From Plantactinospora mayteni (GTDB lineage: Bacteria > Actinomycetota > Actinomycetes > Mycobacteriales > Micromonosporaceae): DNA of 64,000 bases. The DNA lies in NCBI RefSeq assembly GCF_016862935.1, contig NZ_BONX01000052.1, positions 100,341 to 164,340 of the forward strand, written 5' to 3'. The position numbers were made by a program, and so were the translations under genes. A model generated the notes under the pieces. That model had not been told where the DNA came from and did no database searches. It saw nothing but the letters and a program-made list of their open reading frames with translations. This document shows, one piece after another, positions 1 to 7,445 of this stretch. The number at the start of each line of letters is the position of its first letter. Position 1 is the first letter of the stretch.

Positions 1-102
1 TTTGGAGACCCCGATTCCCTGCTCGACATCGTGCGATTCCTGCACCGCACCCCCATGCCGACCCGCCCGATCCCGGGTGGCGGCCAGACGAGAGGTACTG
101 CC
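1..102 (+). CDS. C-terminal end of a four-carbon-acid sugar kinase (DUF1537/OtnK-like), cut by the window edge
   Basis: The first reading frame begins with FGDPDSLLDIVRFL, which resembles the C-terminal motif of four-carbon-acid sugar kinases (usual form SGNFGxPD followed by a short helix). These kinases phosphorylate D-threonate or D-erythronate just before the PdxA2-type dehydrogenase encoded next. Oddly, this frame has no stop before the dehydrogenase and runs straight into it, so the two may be one fused polypeptide; frame 2 would instead stop in an ATGA overlap at the dehydrogenase start. Only about 15 residues can be recognised, so the family call is tentative. Confidence 0.4.
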
Positions 103-1158
103 ATGAGCACCGTCGCCCATTCCGCCAACCAGCGTCCGCTGGCCGACGAACCGGCCCCGTCGCCGGCGCCGATCATCGCGGTGACCATGGGCGACGGCGC
201 GGGCGTCGGGCCCGAAGTTGTCGTCGGCGCCCTGGTGACCCCGGAGGTCGCCGGCCTGTGCCGCCCCGTCGTGATCGGCGACGCCGCCCGGCTGCGCGCC
301 GCCGCCGCGATCCTGCGCGTGGAGGTGGACATCGCGCCCGTCGAGACGGTGGCCGACGCCGTGTTCGAGCCGGGGCGGATCAACGTCATCGACCTCGGAC
401 TGCTGCCGGCCGACCTGCCGTGGGGCAAGCTGTCGGCCGCCGCCGGCGAGGCTGCCTACCAGTACATCCGGGTCGCCGGAGACCTGGCGATGAAGGGCGA
501 GGTGCAGGGCATCTGCACCGCCCCGCTGAACAAGGAGGCGCTGCACGCCGCAGGCCACATCTACCCCGGGCACACCGAACTGCTGGCGCACCTGACCGGC
601 ACCGACGAGGTGTCGATGATGCTCGCCACGCCCAAGGTAAGCGTGATCCACGTGACCACCCACCTCGGGTTGATCGACGCCGTACACAAGATCGAACCGG
701 GTCTGGTGGAGCGTACGGTCCGCCGTGGGCACGAGGCGATGGTCCGCTCGGGCATCGCCAACCCACGGATCGGGGTCTGCGGGATCAACCCGCACGCGGG
801 CGAGAACGGGCTGTTCGGGTACGGCGAGGAGGACGCGAAGATCGTCCCGGCGATCGCGGTGTTGCGGGCGGACGGCATCGACGCCCGTGGTCCGATCCCC
901 GCGGATACGGCCTTCTTCGTCGCGGGGCGGGGTGACTACGATCTGATCGTGGCGATGTACCACGACCAGGGACACGGCCCGGTCAAGATTCTCGGTATCG
1001 AGGCCGGCGTCAACATCACCGTGGGGCTGCCCGTGATCCGCACCTCCGTTGATCACGGCACCGCGTTCGACATTGCCGGCAAGGGTGTCGCCGAGGTCGG
1101 CAGCATGATCGAAGCGCTACGCCAGGCGGCCCTGATGGCGCCTACTCCTGCCGCCTGA
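103..1158 (+). CDS. PdxA-family dehydrogenase, probably D-threonate/D-erythronate 4-phosphate dehydrogenase (PdxA2-like)
   Basis: Metal-dependent NAD dehydrogenase of the PdxA family, which oxidises and decarboxylates a 4-phosphorylated hydroxy acid. It is 351 residues from the ATG at 103, which follows an AGAGG ribosome site by 7 nt; family members are about 330. The three metal ligands can be placed at H187 (TTHLG), H231 (NPHAGE) and H287 (YHDQGH), with a substrate-binding GHTE at 156-159 and the conserved DHGTAFDIAG near 317. Classical PdxA makes a vitamin B6 precursor, but a preceding kinase-like C-terminus and a following DeoR regulator point to the catabolic PdxA2 branch. Translation could also begin upstream as a fusion, since the frame is open back to position 1. 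Confidence 0.85.
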   Translation: MSTVAHSANQRPLADEPAPSPAPIIAVTMGDGAGVGPEVVVGALVTPEVAGLCRPVVIGDAARLRAAAAILRVEVDIAPVETVADAVFEPGRINVIDLGLLPADLPWGKLSAAAGEAAYQYIRVAGDLAMKGEVQGICTAPLNKEALHAAGHIYPGHTELLAHLTGTDEVSMMLATPKVSVIHVTTHLGLIDAVHKIEPGLVERTVRRGHEAMVRSGIANPRIGVCGINPHAGENGLFGYGEEDAKIVPAIAVLRADGIDARGPIPADTAFFVAGRGDYDLIVAMYHDQGHGPVKILGIEAGVNITVGLPVIRTSVDHGTAFDIAGKGVAEVGSMIEALRQAALMAPTPAA

Positions 1159-1191
1159 CATGGTTGGGAACTTGACGACAAGGAGCCGGTG

Positions 1192-1986
1192 GTGACGGCG
1201 GCGCTGAACTCGCGAGCTCGACGCGACGAGATCGTACGACTGGCCATGACCACAGGTCTGGCCACTGTGGAGGAGCTGGCCGGCACGTTCGACGTGACGG
1301 CCTCGACGATCCGCCGCGACCTCGCCCTGCTGACCTCCGAGGGACGGCTGACCCGCACCCTGGGTGGAGCCATCGCCCCCAACGCACATCCCGAGGCGTC
1401 GTTACGGCAACGCACCGGCGAGGCATTCGAGGCGAAGCGGGGCATCGCCCGCTGGGCCGCGGCGCAGATTCGCCCCGGCGAGACCGTCCTGCTCGACGCC
1501 GGGTCGACCGTGGGTGCGCTCGCCCATGAGTTGCGCTCGGCAACCGCGCTGACCGTGGCGACCACCGGCCTCACGGCCCTTCAGGAACTCGCCGACGTGG
1601 ACGCCGTGCACGTCGAATGCCTGGGCGGGACGCTACGGCATCTCAGCCAGGGATTCGTCGGCCCACTGGCCGAGGCGGCGCTGGAGAGGATGACCTTCGA
1701 CCGCGCCTTCCTCGGCGCCGACGGGGTCACCCCCGACGGCGGGATCTGCGAAGCGGATCTGCAGCAGACCCGGCTCAAGGAGCTGATGGCGCGCCACGCC
1801 GACCAGGTCTACGTCCTCGCGCACGCGGGAAAGCTCCTCCGCCAGCCATTCCACGCCTGGGCTCCGCTGTCGCGCAAGTGGACCCTCGTCACCGACCACC
1901 AGGCGGATTCCGCCGTCATCGCGGCCTTCGCCGCCAACGGCGTCGAGGTGGTCATCGTCGATCCCGACGGACACCGCATCAACTGA
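1192..1986 (+). CDS. DeoR-family transcriptional regulator
   Basis: Cytoplasmic repressor of sugar or sugar-acid catabolism. The N-terminal DeoR winged helix covers roughly residues 8-60, with the recognition segment TASTIRRDLALL; the rest is the DeoR sensor domain, with LDAGSTVGALAHEL, FLGADGV and a C-terminal LAHAGKL that usually bind a phosphorylated sugar. The start is placed at GTG 1192, 6 nt after AAGGAG; an in-frame GTG at 1189 is only 3 nt away. It sits 33 nt behind the PdxA-type gene, so it probably controls that pathway, with a phosphorylated four-carbon acid as likely effector (inference). Confidence 0.88.
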   Translation: MTAALNSRARRDEIVRLAMTTGLATVEELAGTFDVTASTIRRDLALLTSEGRLTRTLGGAIAPNAHPEASLRQRTGEAFEAKRGIARWAAAQIRPGETVLLDAGSTVGALAHELRSATALTVATTGLTALQELADVDAVHVECLGGTLRHLSQGFVGPLAEAALERMTFDRAFLGADGVTPDGGICEADLQQTRLKELMARHADQVYVLAHAGKLLRQPFHAWAPLSRKWTLVTDHQADSAVIAAFAANGVEVVIVDPDGHRIN

Positions 1987-2088
1987 GGTTCACCGGGTGC
2001 CATTACCGGGTCACAGTCACCATGCTGGGCGTATGTTACGCGGTGGCCATCGATGCCCTGCTGGATGATGGGCGGGGCCCGGCACGAC

Positions 2089-2420
2089 CACACATTCGTC
2101 AGCGCAATCCTCGAACACCTCTGCCGCGGTGATGACGCGTTCTTCGCCGTGTGCGACCAGTTCGGCCCGCCCGCCTACACCGCCGACTTCGCCCGCTGCA
2201 TGCTGCAGCTGGTCGACCCCACGCGGTTCGGGGGTGGCGGCACACATCCTGGGCGAACTCGACCTCGCCGGCCGAGCGCGACTGGTGACCGTCGACTCCG
2301 ACCACATCGCCGACCGGTATCCAACGGCCCGACCAAACTCCGAGCTGCGCGACCGCTACGATCAGCGCGCCGAGTTCGTCCGATCGGGTCGGCTATCGTC
2401 CGGTTGGCTGGAACACCACC
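2089..2420 (+). pseudogene. Decayed RmlD-like dTDP-4-dehydrorhamnose reductase, C-terminal half, frameshifted
   Basis: Two plus-strand frames together resemble the C-terminal half of the RmlD sugar-nucleotide reductase family. The first frame reads FFAVCDQFGPPAYTADFA, like the family's VVDDQxGxPTYxxDLA. After about 2225 the match moves to another frame with AAHILGEL and DRYPTARPNSELR, like the family's YPTxARRPxNSxLD. There is no N-terminal Rossmann domain and no good start, and the 3' end overlaps the 3' end of the convergent zinc-ribbon gene. A truncated, frameshifted relic is the simplest reading. Confidence 0.6.
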
Positions 2421-3796
2421 TTCCCGTCCTCGACGCGGGCCGTACCAGTCACCGCGAAACTGACGGAATCCCGGTACTGGGTCGGCGACAGGAAGCCGCG
2501 GGCCGTACCGGTCGCCTCGGCGGTCCCCCGCCGCGTGTTGGTCACCCGGACCTGCTTCCCGTCCCGGCTGAGCGCCACGGCGATGGTGGGGTACGTCTCG
2601 ATCCGCCAGGAGACATCGGTGACCGTGTAGAACGTGTAGCTGGAGAACGGGCAACCGTCCGGCGAGAGCTCCGTGCTGGCGGCACACCTGTCGACGTACG
2701 CCTTGACCGCCTGCTCCACCTCGCCGCGCGCGGACTCCCTGACCGTCGTCGCCAGCGTGACCTCGGCGCCCCGGCCGCCTACCGCCGCGGTCACCGGCGC
2801 CGCCGCCAGCAGCGGCTGGTCGGGCAGGCTGACGGTGTAACTGCCGGGGAAGGCGCTCAGCCGGCCACCGCCGCCGCCCCCCGCGTCGGACCAGCCGACC
2901 GGCACGCCGTTGACCAGGACCTGTTCCGTGCCGTCAGCGGAGATCCGTAGCGTGGAGAGCGCGCCATCGGTGATCCGCCAGCGTGGGAAGAGTCCGGCGG
3001 TCCGCCCGGCCGGTTCCAGGACGAGAGTCGCCGTGAACCGCTCTCCGCCAGCGGTGTAGGCGACGGTGGCCACGGTGAGGTCGTCTCCGCCGTCCGCCGC
3101 TTCGTTCCCGGCCTCACGTTCGACGGTTTCGAGCTTCTCGACCCGCACCTCACCGGGCGGCTGGTAGCCGTCGGCCGTCAGGACAGCGTCGGTGAGCAGT
3201 GGGCTGGTGAGCGTGCCGTCGCCCGGCTCCCCGCTGTCTGGCTCCCCGTCGCCCCTCGGTGGCTCGGGCTCGGCTGGCTGGTCGCCGTTCGGCGGGTTCA
3301 GGGCGCGTAGGGCGGCGGCCGCGTCGCGGTCGGCCAGCGCGGTGAAGTACGCCTCGATCGTCGGCTCGGGCCCGAATGCCACCGACCGTACGACAGCCAG
3401 CGCCACCACCCCCGCGCAGAGCACCCCGACCACCGCCGCGATGGTGACGCGTAGCCCGCGCCGCCCCGGCCCCGGCGCCCGAAGCGGCAGGAAGGCCCGC
3501 TCGGGGTCGACCCCGGGATCCGCCAGTGGAACGGGTCCGCGTGCGGGATCCGCTGGCCGGCTCTGCCCGCCCGGGTCGCCGGCCGCCGGATCTGCGGCGT
3601 CTTCAGGATCTGCGTCGCCCTTCCGGTCGAGGTCCCGGCCGCAGTTTCCGCAGAAGCGGCTGGCCGGCGGGCTCTCGGCGGTGCAATCGGGGCAGGCACG
3701 GGTCGGATCGCCGACCGCGGCCCCACACCGCAGGCACCGCTGCTGTCCGGGCAGCAGCACGGTACGGCAGGCCGGGCAGGCATCCAGCGTCCTCAA
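2393..3796 (-). CDS. Zinc-ribbon membrane-anchored protein, TcaA-like architecture
   Basis: A 467-residue protein with two N-terminal zinc ribbons (CPAC...CLRC and CPDC...CGNC, residues 7-55), an acidic Pro/Gly linker, one transmembrane helix near 117-137 (VTIAAVVGVLCAGVVALAVV) and an extracytoplasmic part. The outer part starts with an NTF2-like helix pair (EAYFTALADRDAAAAL), then a domain containing VLVNGVPVGW, as in TcaA-type proteins, and a C-terminal beta-rich domain. The start is TTG, 7-8 nt after GAGGAG lying inside the preceding gene's end. It is the last gene of the minus-strand run beginning with the M48 protease. Role unknown; such ribbon/TM proteins often sense or stabilise envelope complexes. 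Confidence 0.7.
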   Translation of the reverse strand: MRTLDACPACRTVLLPGQQRCLRCGAAVGDPTRACPDCTAESPPASRFCGNCGRDLDRKGDADPEDAADPAAGDPGGQSRPADPARGPVPLADPGVDPERAFLPLRAPGPGRRGLRVTIAAVVGVLCAGVVALAVVRSVAFGPEPTIEAYFTALADRDAAAALRALNPPNGDQPAEPEPPRGDGEPDSGEPGDGTLTSPLLTDAVLTADGYQPPGEVRVEKLETVEREAGNEAADGGDDLTVATVAYTAGGERFTATLVLEPAGRTAGLFPRWRITDGALSTLRISADGTEQVLVNGVPVGWSDAGGGGGGRLSAFPGSYTVSLPDQPLLAAAPVTAAVGGRGAEVTLATTVRESARGEVEQAVKAYVDRCAASTELSPDGCPFSSYTFYTVTDVSWRIETYPTIAVALSRDGKQVRVTNTRRGTAEATGTARGFLSPTQYRDSVSFAVTGTARVEDGKVVFQPTGR

Positions 3797-3800
3797 CGGG

Positions 3801-4235
3801 TCACTCCTCGGTTTCGAACTGCTGCTCGTGGTTGGCCGGGTCAGCCGACCGACGCGTCATCGCCTCGGCGGCGAACTCGTCCCGTCGGTCACGCCGGGCC
3901 TGTTCGATCCGCCGCTGTTCCGGCGACGGCTCCCGATGGTCACAGGTCGCCAACGCCCGCCACGCGTTCGCCGCGTTCCGCAGGTCGACGTGCCACTGGA
4001 TGCCGGAGATCGGATCGGTCGACCTGTACAGAGCGGCGTCGTGCGCGTACCAGAGCAGGGTCAGCTCGAAGCGCAGCGCCTCATGCACGGGCCAGCACGG
4101 CGGGAGCACGACCCAGGGCGCGTACTCCCGTTCAACCCAGTCGACCCAGCGGACGAACCGGGCCCACAGGTCCTCGTACGCCTCATCGGTCGCGTCGTCC
4201 CACGCCCAGGGCGCCGGGGCCGCGCTGTCAGTCAC
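3801..4235 (-). CDS. Uncharacterised protein, DUF4913-like
   Basis: A 144-residue acidic, Trp-rich soluble protein with no signal peptide. The stretch YEDLWARFVRWVDWVE followed by W...CWPVHEALRFELTLLW resembles DUF4913 proteins, which are common beside actinobacterial conjugation-type ATPases; the assignment is from pattern memory only. GTG start overlapping the upstream gene's stop by 4 bp (GTGA), so it is translationally coupled. The next gene starts 4 nt past its stop. Function unknown; its place two to four genes after a TraG-like ATPase suggests a role with that ATPase. Confidence 0.6.
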   Translation of the reverse strand: MTDSAAPAPWAWDDATDEAYEDLWARFVRWVDWVEREYAPWVVLPPCWPVHEALRFELTLLWYAHDAALYRSTDPISGIQWHVDLRNAANAWRALATCDHREPSPEQRRIEQARRDRRDEFAAEAMTRRSADPANHEQQFETEE

Positions 4236-4510
4236 TGACCCGCCTCTCGGTCTTTCCCACTCTGGCCAGGGTCGGTACGCCGCTGCTGCGGGTCGATGAC
4301 ACGGCCACGTACTACTTGTGTTTTCCTGGTTGTGCCGTCGTGTTCCCGGCCGGTGGTGGTGTTGGGGGGTCGGGTGCTGCTTTTCGACTCGTTCTGTCTG
4401 GTCAGATCGCGGTTGGGGTTGTACGGCCGGTTCGACGAACCCTTCCCACGGGAATCCTGGATCCGGCCGTCACCGTCCTGCGTTCCGCGACGTTCGGGCG
4501 AGTCACTCAT
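4232..4510 (-). CDS. Small hydrophilic protein of unknown function
   Basis: A 92-residue, very polar, probably disordered protein rich in Arg, Asn, Asp and Thr, with no hydrophobic segment and no recognisable domain. It has a good ribosome site (AAGGAG, 9 nt before the ATG) and a 4-bp overlap with the following gene, which supports real translation. Composition alone gives no function; it might be a flexible linker or adaptor in the ATPase-associated cluster. Confidence 0.5.
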   Translation of the reverse strand: MSDSPERRGTQDGDGRIQDSRGKGSSNRPYNPNRDLTRQNESKSSTRPPNTTTGREHDGTTRKTQVVRGRVIDPQQRRTDPGQSGKDREAGQ

Positions 4511-4561
4511 TGCCCGCGCTCCTTCCTACGATGTTCGGACCTGGTTGGTAGCCGGGCCGGC

Positions 4562-5344
4562 TTACCGGCCTGAGCCCGGATCGGAACGTCCGCCCTGGTC
4601 GGAACTCGGTTCCCGACCCCGCTGTGGCCGGGGGTGCTGTGTTCGGCCCGGCTCCGCCCCGGCGGTCCGGCGCTGGGCGTTGGGGGGCCGCCTGGCGTCA
4701 GCCTGCTTGACGCGGGGAAGCTTGTCGGTCGCGTCCCGGTCCAGAGCTGTCGGTTGTCCGGGCGCGGCCTGCTGCTCCGACAGTGGTTTGGTCGGCTTCT
4801 GGCTGACGTCGTTCATCAGGAGCTGTCCGGTACTGAGCCTGCCGAGCTTGAGAGTGTCTCTCTTGCCGATGTCTTCTTCAGGTTTCTGGCTGCTGCCTTT
4901 GGCGAGCTTGACGAAGTACTCGCCGATGCTGGCGCCGAGTCCGGCGGTCACCATCACGCCGACCAGGGGAATGGCGGGCGCGATGCCCGCCCCCACCGCC
5001 CCGCCCGCCATGGCCAGAGCCGTCTTGACGACGCGCGCCGCGGCAAGCGCGATCAGCTGATCCGGGTCCTGATTGTCGCCGCTGCCTGGGCGGGTCATCA
5101 TGGCGTCGGCGACGGCCTCGCCGGCCTGTCCGACGAGGGCGCCGACCGCGGCACCCGTCATCGGACCCAACGGTGTGTGCTGACCGATGACGAATCCGAG
5201 GCCGGCTCCCAGCAAGGGCGCCCCGATACTGACCAACTGCGCCCTGAACACCGGTGGCTTCCAGTCAGCCTTCTCCCGGCCGCTCGGGGGGCGCTGTGCC
5301 GCTCGCGGGTCCGGGTGTTGTCGCTGGGGCTCGAACTGCTGCAT
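4562..5344 (-). CDS. Membrane protein with glycine-zipper helices and a disordered basic C-terminus
   Basis: A 260-residue protein. Residues about 35-70 and 105-145 hold Gly/Ala-rich hydrophobic helices (e.g. IGAPLLGAGLGFVIGQ and ALAMAGGAVGAGIAPAI) of the kind that insert in membranes as hairpins; the C-terminal 90 residues are polar, Arg- and Gln-rich and probably disordered. The ATG start shares one base with the upstream stop (TGATG), so it is coupled to the 224-residue protein before it. No family recognised. Next to a coupling-protein-like ATPase that lacks its own membrane segment, it could serve as the membrane anchor (inference). Confidence 0.6.
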   Translation of the reverse strand: MQQFEPQRQHPDPRAAQRPPSGREKADWKPPVFRAQLVSIGAPLLGAGLGFVIGQHTPLGPMTGAAVGALVGQAGEAVADAMMTRPGSGDNQDPDQLIALAAARVVKTALAMAGGAVGAGIAPAIPLVGVMVTAGLGASIGEYFVKLAKGSSQKPEEDIGKRDTLKLGRLSTGQLLMNDVSQKPTKPLSEQQAAPGQPTALDRDATDKLPRVKQADARRPPNAQRRTAGAEPGRTQHPRPQRGREPSSDQGGRSDPGSGR

Positions 5345-6018
5345 CACGTCGCACCATGCGTGATGTCGATCCGTACGGCGTTGACGGTCAGCAGGGGCCG
5401 CAGGCCGTCGAGTAGGGCAGCAAGGATCGCGCGAGGTTCCGTCCCCCGTCCGTCCTCGGAGCCGTCGGCCAGATCGCTGTCGCCGAACCGGCTACAGGCG
5501 GCCCACAGGTTGTCGTCGAGATGCGCCTGGTGCCACATCAGGAAGAGGGGGCCGGTGACCTCCACGATCGGGGCGCCCGGCAGGCCGATACCCCACGACT
5601 CGGGGTGCTCCGCGGAGTTTCCCAGCCCCATCAGCGTCGGGAATATGTTGTGTCGACGAGCGAAGTCGACGGCGGCCTCGGACTGAGGATCGATCTCGGC
5701 GAGCAGCCCCTTGCCGATGAGCACATCAAGTGTCCGGTCAAGACCGAACGAGTACTCATGGTTCGGTAACGCCTCGAGCAGAACCGCCCGGGTCCAGGGC
5801 ACATCGGTCGGCGACGGACGCGGCAGTCCGTGTGCGACACCCCAGGCGAAGACCTCGTTCTCGGTCAGGGACACCGTCGTGTTCCCGAGGCGGACGTCAT
5901 GGTGGACCGGACCGTCGGGAGAGTGGACCTCGCCCAGGAACATGCCGACCGGAAACAGGAGAGGGTAAGCGGTGTGAGCAGCGAAGGGGCGGGTGCTGGT
6001 CGATGCGTGTGTGCTCAC
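5344..6018 (-). CDS. Uncharacterised 224-residue protein
   Basis: No family recognised. The protein is soluble and of mixed alpha/beta composition; residues 50-110 (LTENEVFAWGVAHGLP to LIGKGLLAEIDP) have the rhythm of a winged-helix fold ending in a beta wing. It is Trp- and His-containing and has no signal peptide. GTG start overlapping the stop of the TraG-like ATPase gene by 4 bp (GTGA) and directly coupled to the membrane-protein gene that follows, so it very likely works with both. Confidence 0.6.
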   Translation of the reverse strand: MSTHASTSTRPFAAHTAYPLLFPVGMFLGEVHSPDGPVHHDVRLGNTTVSLTENEVFAWGVAHGLPRPSPTDVPWTRAVLLEALPNHEYSFGLDRTLDVLIGKGLLAEIDPQSEAAVDFARRHNIFPTLMGLGNSAEHPESWGIGLPGAPIVEVTGPLFLMWHQAHLDDNLWAACSRFGDSDLADGSEDGRGTEPRAILAALLDGLRPLLTVNAVRIDITHGAT

Positions 6019-7442
6019 GGTGCGTACCCCTTCAGGGCGGCGAATTCGGGGATCAGGCCGGCTGGGCGGGTCTCCACCTGGCGGGGTTCGTCGCTGCGGT
6101 AGAAGAGCCAGGCGTGGCCGGGCGGCAGCATCTGGATCATCTGCACCGGCAGGGCCGGGCGGTAGAGGCTGCCGACGCTGGTGCTGGTGTGCGCACTCCG
6201 TCCCCAGTCGCCGTTGCCCGGATCAGGCAGCCGGCCCAGACCGCCGCCGGCCGTACCGGTCTCGGCCTGGACCCGCTGCGTCCGGGACGGGTTCTGGTAC
6301 GACGCGTTCGTCTCCCGCTGCTCACCCGCCCAGGCCGAGACGTTGGACAGGTCCTGGCTGTTCGACATCCCGCCGAAGATGAGCTTCGCGGTGGTCGCGG
6401 CGAGGATCGCGGCCTGCTGCTCGACGCCGTACCGGGCGCGCAGTTGGGCCAGGCTCTGCACCGCCCACATGGTGACGATGCCGCGCCCGCCGCCCTCGCT
6501 GACCAGCGACGGCAGGCTCTGCAACGGCGCTATGTTGGCCACCTCGTCCAGGGCCAGCAGCAGCGGCGGGTCCAGCCGGCCGCCGGGTCGCCGGGCGGCG
6601 AGCTCGGCGGCGCGTTGGGCGATGCTGTCCACCAGGGCGACCACCAGTGGGGCGATCGCCTGCTGATAGTGCGACGGTCCGATCAGGAACAACGCGGACC
6701 TGCTGGTGAGGAAGTGGTCGATGTCCAGGTCGGTCGCCGCGCAGGAGCGCAGCACCGTCGGCTCGGCAGTCGCCTCCAGGCAGTTGCGGGCGACCGAGAA
6801 GAAGCTGCCGCGTTCACGGTCGCCGAGCAACTGCACGGCTTCCAGGTCGTCGGCCCACATCGTCGCCGTGCTGTCGGACAGCCGCAGGATCGCCACCGGA
6901 TCACGAACCTCCTGCCGGGCCAACCACCGGCGTACGTCGGCCAGCGGTCGCCCGCTCAGCGCCGCCGCGTGGAAGTACGCCCGCAGGATGCCGGCACCGC
7001 CGGCCCGCCAGTGGTCCCCGCCCCCCTCGATGCCCTTCCCGGCGACGGCGGTCATCGCGGCCACCCGCCGGTAGCAGACCGCGGGGTCGGCGCACCCGGC
7101 CAGCGGCGACCAGCGCAGCGAGTGCTCCGGGTACTCACTGCCGAACGGGTCGTACACCCGCACGTTTCCGCCGTGCGGGGTGGCGATCGCGCGTCTCCGG
7201 TTGCCGGTGAACTGGAGGATGTCCCCCCGGGTCGAGGTGACCACCACCGGTCCGTTCCATCCCAGCACGCTGGGCACGATCAGTCCGGAGGTCTTGCCGT
7301 ACCGGGGTGGGCCGACGATGCCGACCGAGTCCTCCGGCGCGCTCCAGAACCGGGTGTATCCGCCAAGGTGGTTCCAGCCGAGGAAGACGTTGGCCCGGGG
7401 ACGGACGTCGAACGAGGGGATCGCCGGCCAGGCTGAACGCAC
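6015..7442 (-). CDS. TraG/VirD4-like conjugative coupling ATPase without N-terminal membrane domain
   Basis: A 475-residue P-loop ATPase of the type IV coupling protein group. Walker A is GPPRYGKT at 44-51, Walker B is LLLALDE ending at 300, and the TraM-recognition/TraG C-terminal region follows (GIVTMWAVQSLAQLRARYG). Normal VirD4/TraG proteins bring substrates to a conjugation channel and carry two N-terminal transmembrane helices; none is visible here. No relaxase or other T4SS gene is in the window. GTG start 3 nt after the protease stop, with GAGGA 8 nt upstream. A dedicated protein-export or DNA-handling ATPase, or a relic of an integrated element, are both possible. Confidence 0.82.
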   Translation of the reverse strand: MRSAWPAIPSFDVRPRANVFLGWNHLGGYTRFWSAPEDSVGIVGPPRYGKTSGLIVPSVLGWNGPVVVTSTRGDILQFTGNRRRAIATPHGGNVRVYDPFGSEYPEHSLRWSPLAGCADPAVCYRRVAAMTAVAGKGIEGGGDHWRAGGAGILRAYFHAAALSGRPLADVRRWLARQEVRDPVAILRLSDSTATMWADDLEAVQLLGDRERGSFFSVARNCLEATAEPTVLRSCAATDLDIDHFLTSRSALFLIGPSHYQQAIAPLVVALVDSIAQRAAELAARRPGGRLDPPLLLALDEVANIAPLQSLPSLVSEGGGRGIVTMWAVQSLAQLRARYGVEQQAAILAATTAKLIFGGMSNSQDLSNVSAWAGEQRETNASYQNPSRTQRVQAETGTAGGGLGRLPDPGNGDWGRSAHTSTSVGSLYRPALPVQMIQMLPPGHAWLFYRSDEPRQVETRPAGLIPEFAALKGYAP

Positions 7443-7445
7443 GGC

